This document shows, piece by piece, positions 5,067-5,257 of a stretch of DNA of 5,257 bases. A model generated the notes under the pieces. The model saw only the letters and a program-made list of their open reading frames with translations, had not been told where the DNA came from and made no database searches. The stretch's first letter is position 1. The number at the start of each line of letters is the position of its first letter. This stretch comes from Acetobacteraceae bacterium (GTDB lineage: Bacteria; Pseudomonadota; Alphaproteobacteria; Acetobacterales; Acetobacteraceae), in contig PLSZ01000255.1 of assembly GCA_003164305.1 (NCBI GenBank), positions 1 to 5,257 on the forward strand, read 5' to 3'. The translations under genes were made by a program, and so were the position numbers.

Positions 5067-5257
5067 GATACAGGGGCCGGGCCACCCGCCTCTTACCGCC
5101 CTGCCGCCGTCATCATCGCCCTTCCGCCGTCATCATCGGGCTCGACCCGATGATCCGTCGAAGCACGCGCGCTGTCCGACGGCAGGGCCGAGACCCATAG
5201 GCATCAAGATAAGCCCGCCGTGGAGGACAATGACCGCCTCTTCCCGTCATCCTCGGG
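5067..5257. repeat. Intergenic repeat element with strong hairpin and partial second copy
   Basis: The block CCGCCGTCATCATCG occurs twice with a 20-bp period (5104-5118, 5124-5138). The second copy begins a perfect 9-bp hairpin. Outer arms CCCTGCCG(CCG)TC (5099-5111) and GACGGCAGGG (5178-5187) enclose it, making one long imperfect inverted repeat. CCGCCTCTT at 5086-5094 returns at 5234-5242, followed by CCCGTCATCCTCGGG, which resembles the hairpin arm, so another copy seems to start at the window edge. The CGTCAT...CGGGCTCGACCCG pattern is like the dispersed intergenic palindromes common in alphaproteobacterial genomes. Its function is unknown. Confidence 0.65.
5132..5154. terminator. Perfect 9-bp hairpin after the oxygenase gene, possible terminator
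   Basis: ATCATCGGG-CTCGA-CCCGATGAT is a perfect 9-bp stem with a 5-nt loop, 66 nt past the oxygenase stop codon. There is no T-run after it, so simple intrinsic termination is doubtful. It may protect the 3' end of the mRNA or simply be the core of the repeat element. Confidence 0.35.

Noticed and set aside
5222..5257. GGAGG followed by ATG (5230-5232) and an open frame to the window edge, as a possible new gene start
   Set aside because: The spacing of three nucleotides is too short for normal initiation and the nine codons seen coincide with the start of the second repeat copy. It cannot be judged without sequence to the right.

Overview
The window is GC-rich and uses GC-ending codons. Its gene content (a Tat-type solute-binding protein, a TPR/GT9-like glycosyltransferase, a repeat protein rich in WY and HY motifs, and an Oxygenase-NA-type dioxygenase), together with a hairpin-forming intergenic repeat, suggests an alphaproteobacterium. 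Acetobacteraceae or a nearby Rhodospirillales lineage is my best guess. This is an inference from family resemblance, not a database result.

Layout: (1) 1-477, minus strand, is the N-terminal part of an ABC-transporter substrate-binding protein that runs off the left edge. (2) 478-831 is a divergent intergenic region with several inverted repeats, including a 14-bp palindrome of the FNR/FixK type at 586-599. (3) 832-1464, plus strand, is a small protein I do not recognise, whose C-terminal half weakly recalls RNase-fold toxin domains. (4) 1465-1794 is an intergenic or leader region without a convincing gene. (5) 1795-3342 encodes a protein with five TPR units followed by a GT9-like glycosyltransferase domain. 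It is followed after 7 nt by (6) 3350-4327, a protein built almost wholly of about eight degenerate WY/HY repeats. These are arranged as a four-unit block duplicated at a constant offset of 159 residues. (7) 4392-5066 encodes a 2OG-Fe(II) oxygenase. (8) 5067-5257 is an intergenic repeat with a strong hairpin; a second copy appears to begin at the right edge.

The glycosyltransferase and the repeat protein are probably co-transcribed and translationally coupled, which suggests a joint role in surface glycan or glycoprotein assembly. The oxygenase lies 64 nt further on the same strand and may be in the same transcript, but its family points to nucleic-acid repair or modification rather than glycan work. 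The most unusual items are the unrecognised 210-residue protein and the block-duplicated repeat protein standing alone beside a glycosyltransferase.
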